The position numbers and the translations under genes were made by a program. Source: Diprion similis (lineage: Eukaryota; Arthropoda; Insecta; Hymenoptera; Diprionidae). Taken from it: a stretch of DNA of 64,000 nucleotides. The notes under the pieces are model-generated. The model was not told the origin of the DNA and ran no database searches. It was given only the letters and a program-made list of their open reading frames with translations. Position 1 is the stretch's first letter. Every line of letters starts with the position of its first letter. This document shows, piece by piece, positions 63,820 through 64,000 of the stretch. Location of the stretch: contig NC_060106.1 of assembly GCF_021155765.1 (NCBI RefSeq), positions 10,857,501 through 10,921,500 on the forward strand, given 5' to 3'.

Positions 63820-64000
63820 GTATGTAATACACATTACCTTATTATTGAAAAGTTGGTTAATGGTTAGTGCAAAGGCAAATTCTATTTTTTACTACGGAGC
63901 AGACAAGTGCTTTAAGTTAAAGTAACAAAAAGAGTCATTAATTCTTGAGTTTCTGCGAAGGTAGGAACACAAGTATGAAGATCACATTAGAAATTTTCTC
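63820..64000 (+). other. start of a further EB1 intron at the window edge
   Basis: Follows the donor ACTGAG|GTATGT. The last EB1 coding exon is not reached before position 64000. Confidence 0.6.

Overview
The window looks like nuclear DNA from an insect. Genes are split by short AT-rich introns with GT/AG borders, intergenic DNA is AT-rich with many microsatellites, and at least four small fold-back DNA transposons (MITEs) are present. The protein sequences and gene sizes fit a holometabolous insect, perhaps a hymenopteran such as a sawfly, but order level is inference. There are no CRISPR arrays, operons, rRNA or tRNA genes that I could support.

Layout. 1-9.6 kb has no recognisable coding exon apart from a first coding exon on the minus strand (9626-9665) that matches the start of an alpha-carbonic anhydrase, so most of this stretch is probably its first intron, running off the left edge. 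9.7-10.4 kb is a GC- and CpG-richer promoter-like block with E-boxes, an NRF-1-like site and three tandem CAGGTAA motifs. 10.4-15.9 kb is AT-rich with one unexplained 156-codon ORF. 16.1-20.0 kb holds a convergent pair: UBA5 (+) and the actin-related protein ARP6 (-). 20-29 kb is an AT-rich desert with a MITE and, at 26.9-27.4 kb, a GC-rich coding-like island that may be an alternative last exon of casein kinase 2 alpha. CK2 alpha itself runs 31.8 to 29.1 kb (-), with 5'UTR exons up to about 34.45 kb.

35.2-44.9 kb is one XK-related (XKR) scramblase-family gene (+) with a very long cytoplasmic tail. Its 5-kb intron contains a complete carbohydrate sulfotransferase gene on the opposite strand. 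45-47.9 kb contains a diverged direct duplication. 47.9-50.3 kb is an SLC2 sugar transporter (-), divergent from signal peptide peptidase (51.2-53.8 kb, +). 56.0-57.1 kb is proteasome subunit beta 2 (-), divergent from the microtubule plus-end protein EB1 (58.2 kb to beyond the right edge, +).

The genes are mostly housekeeping (UFM1 conjugation, chromatin remodelling, kinase, ER intramembrane proteolysis, proteasome, microtubules) and do not form a functional cluster. The most interesting content is in gene architecture: duplicated EB1 exons that are probably mutually exclusive, an EB1 intron with no in-frame stop, the candidate alternative CK2 alpha terminal exon joined to a tail-anchor-like reading frame, the nested sulfotransferase, and the long repeat-bearing XKR tail. 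Splice sites were chosen by eye. For the complete multi-exon models the summed exon lengths are multiples of three, which supports them.
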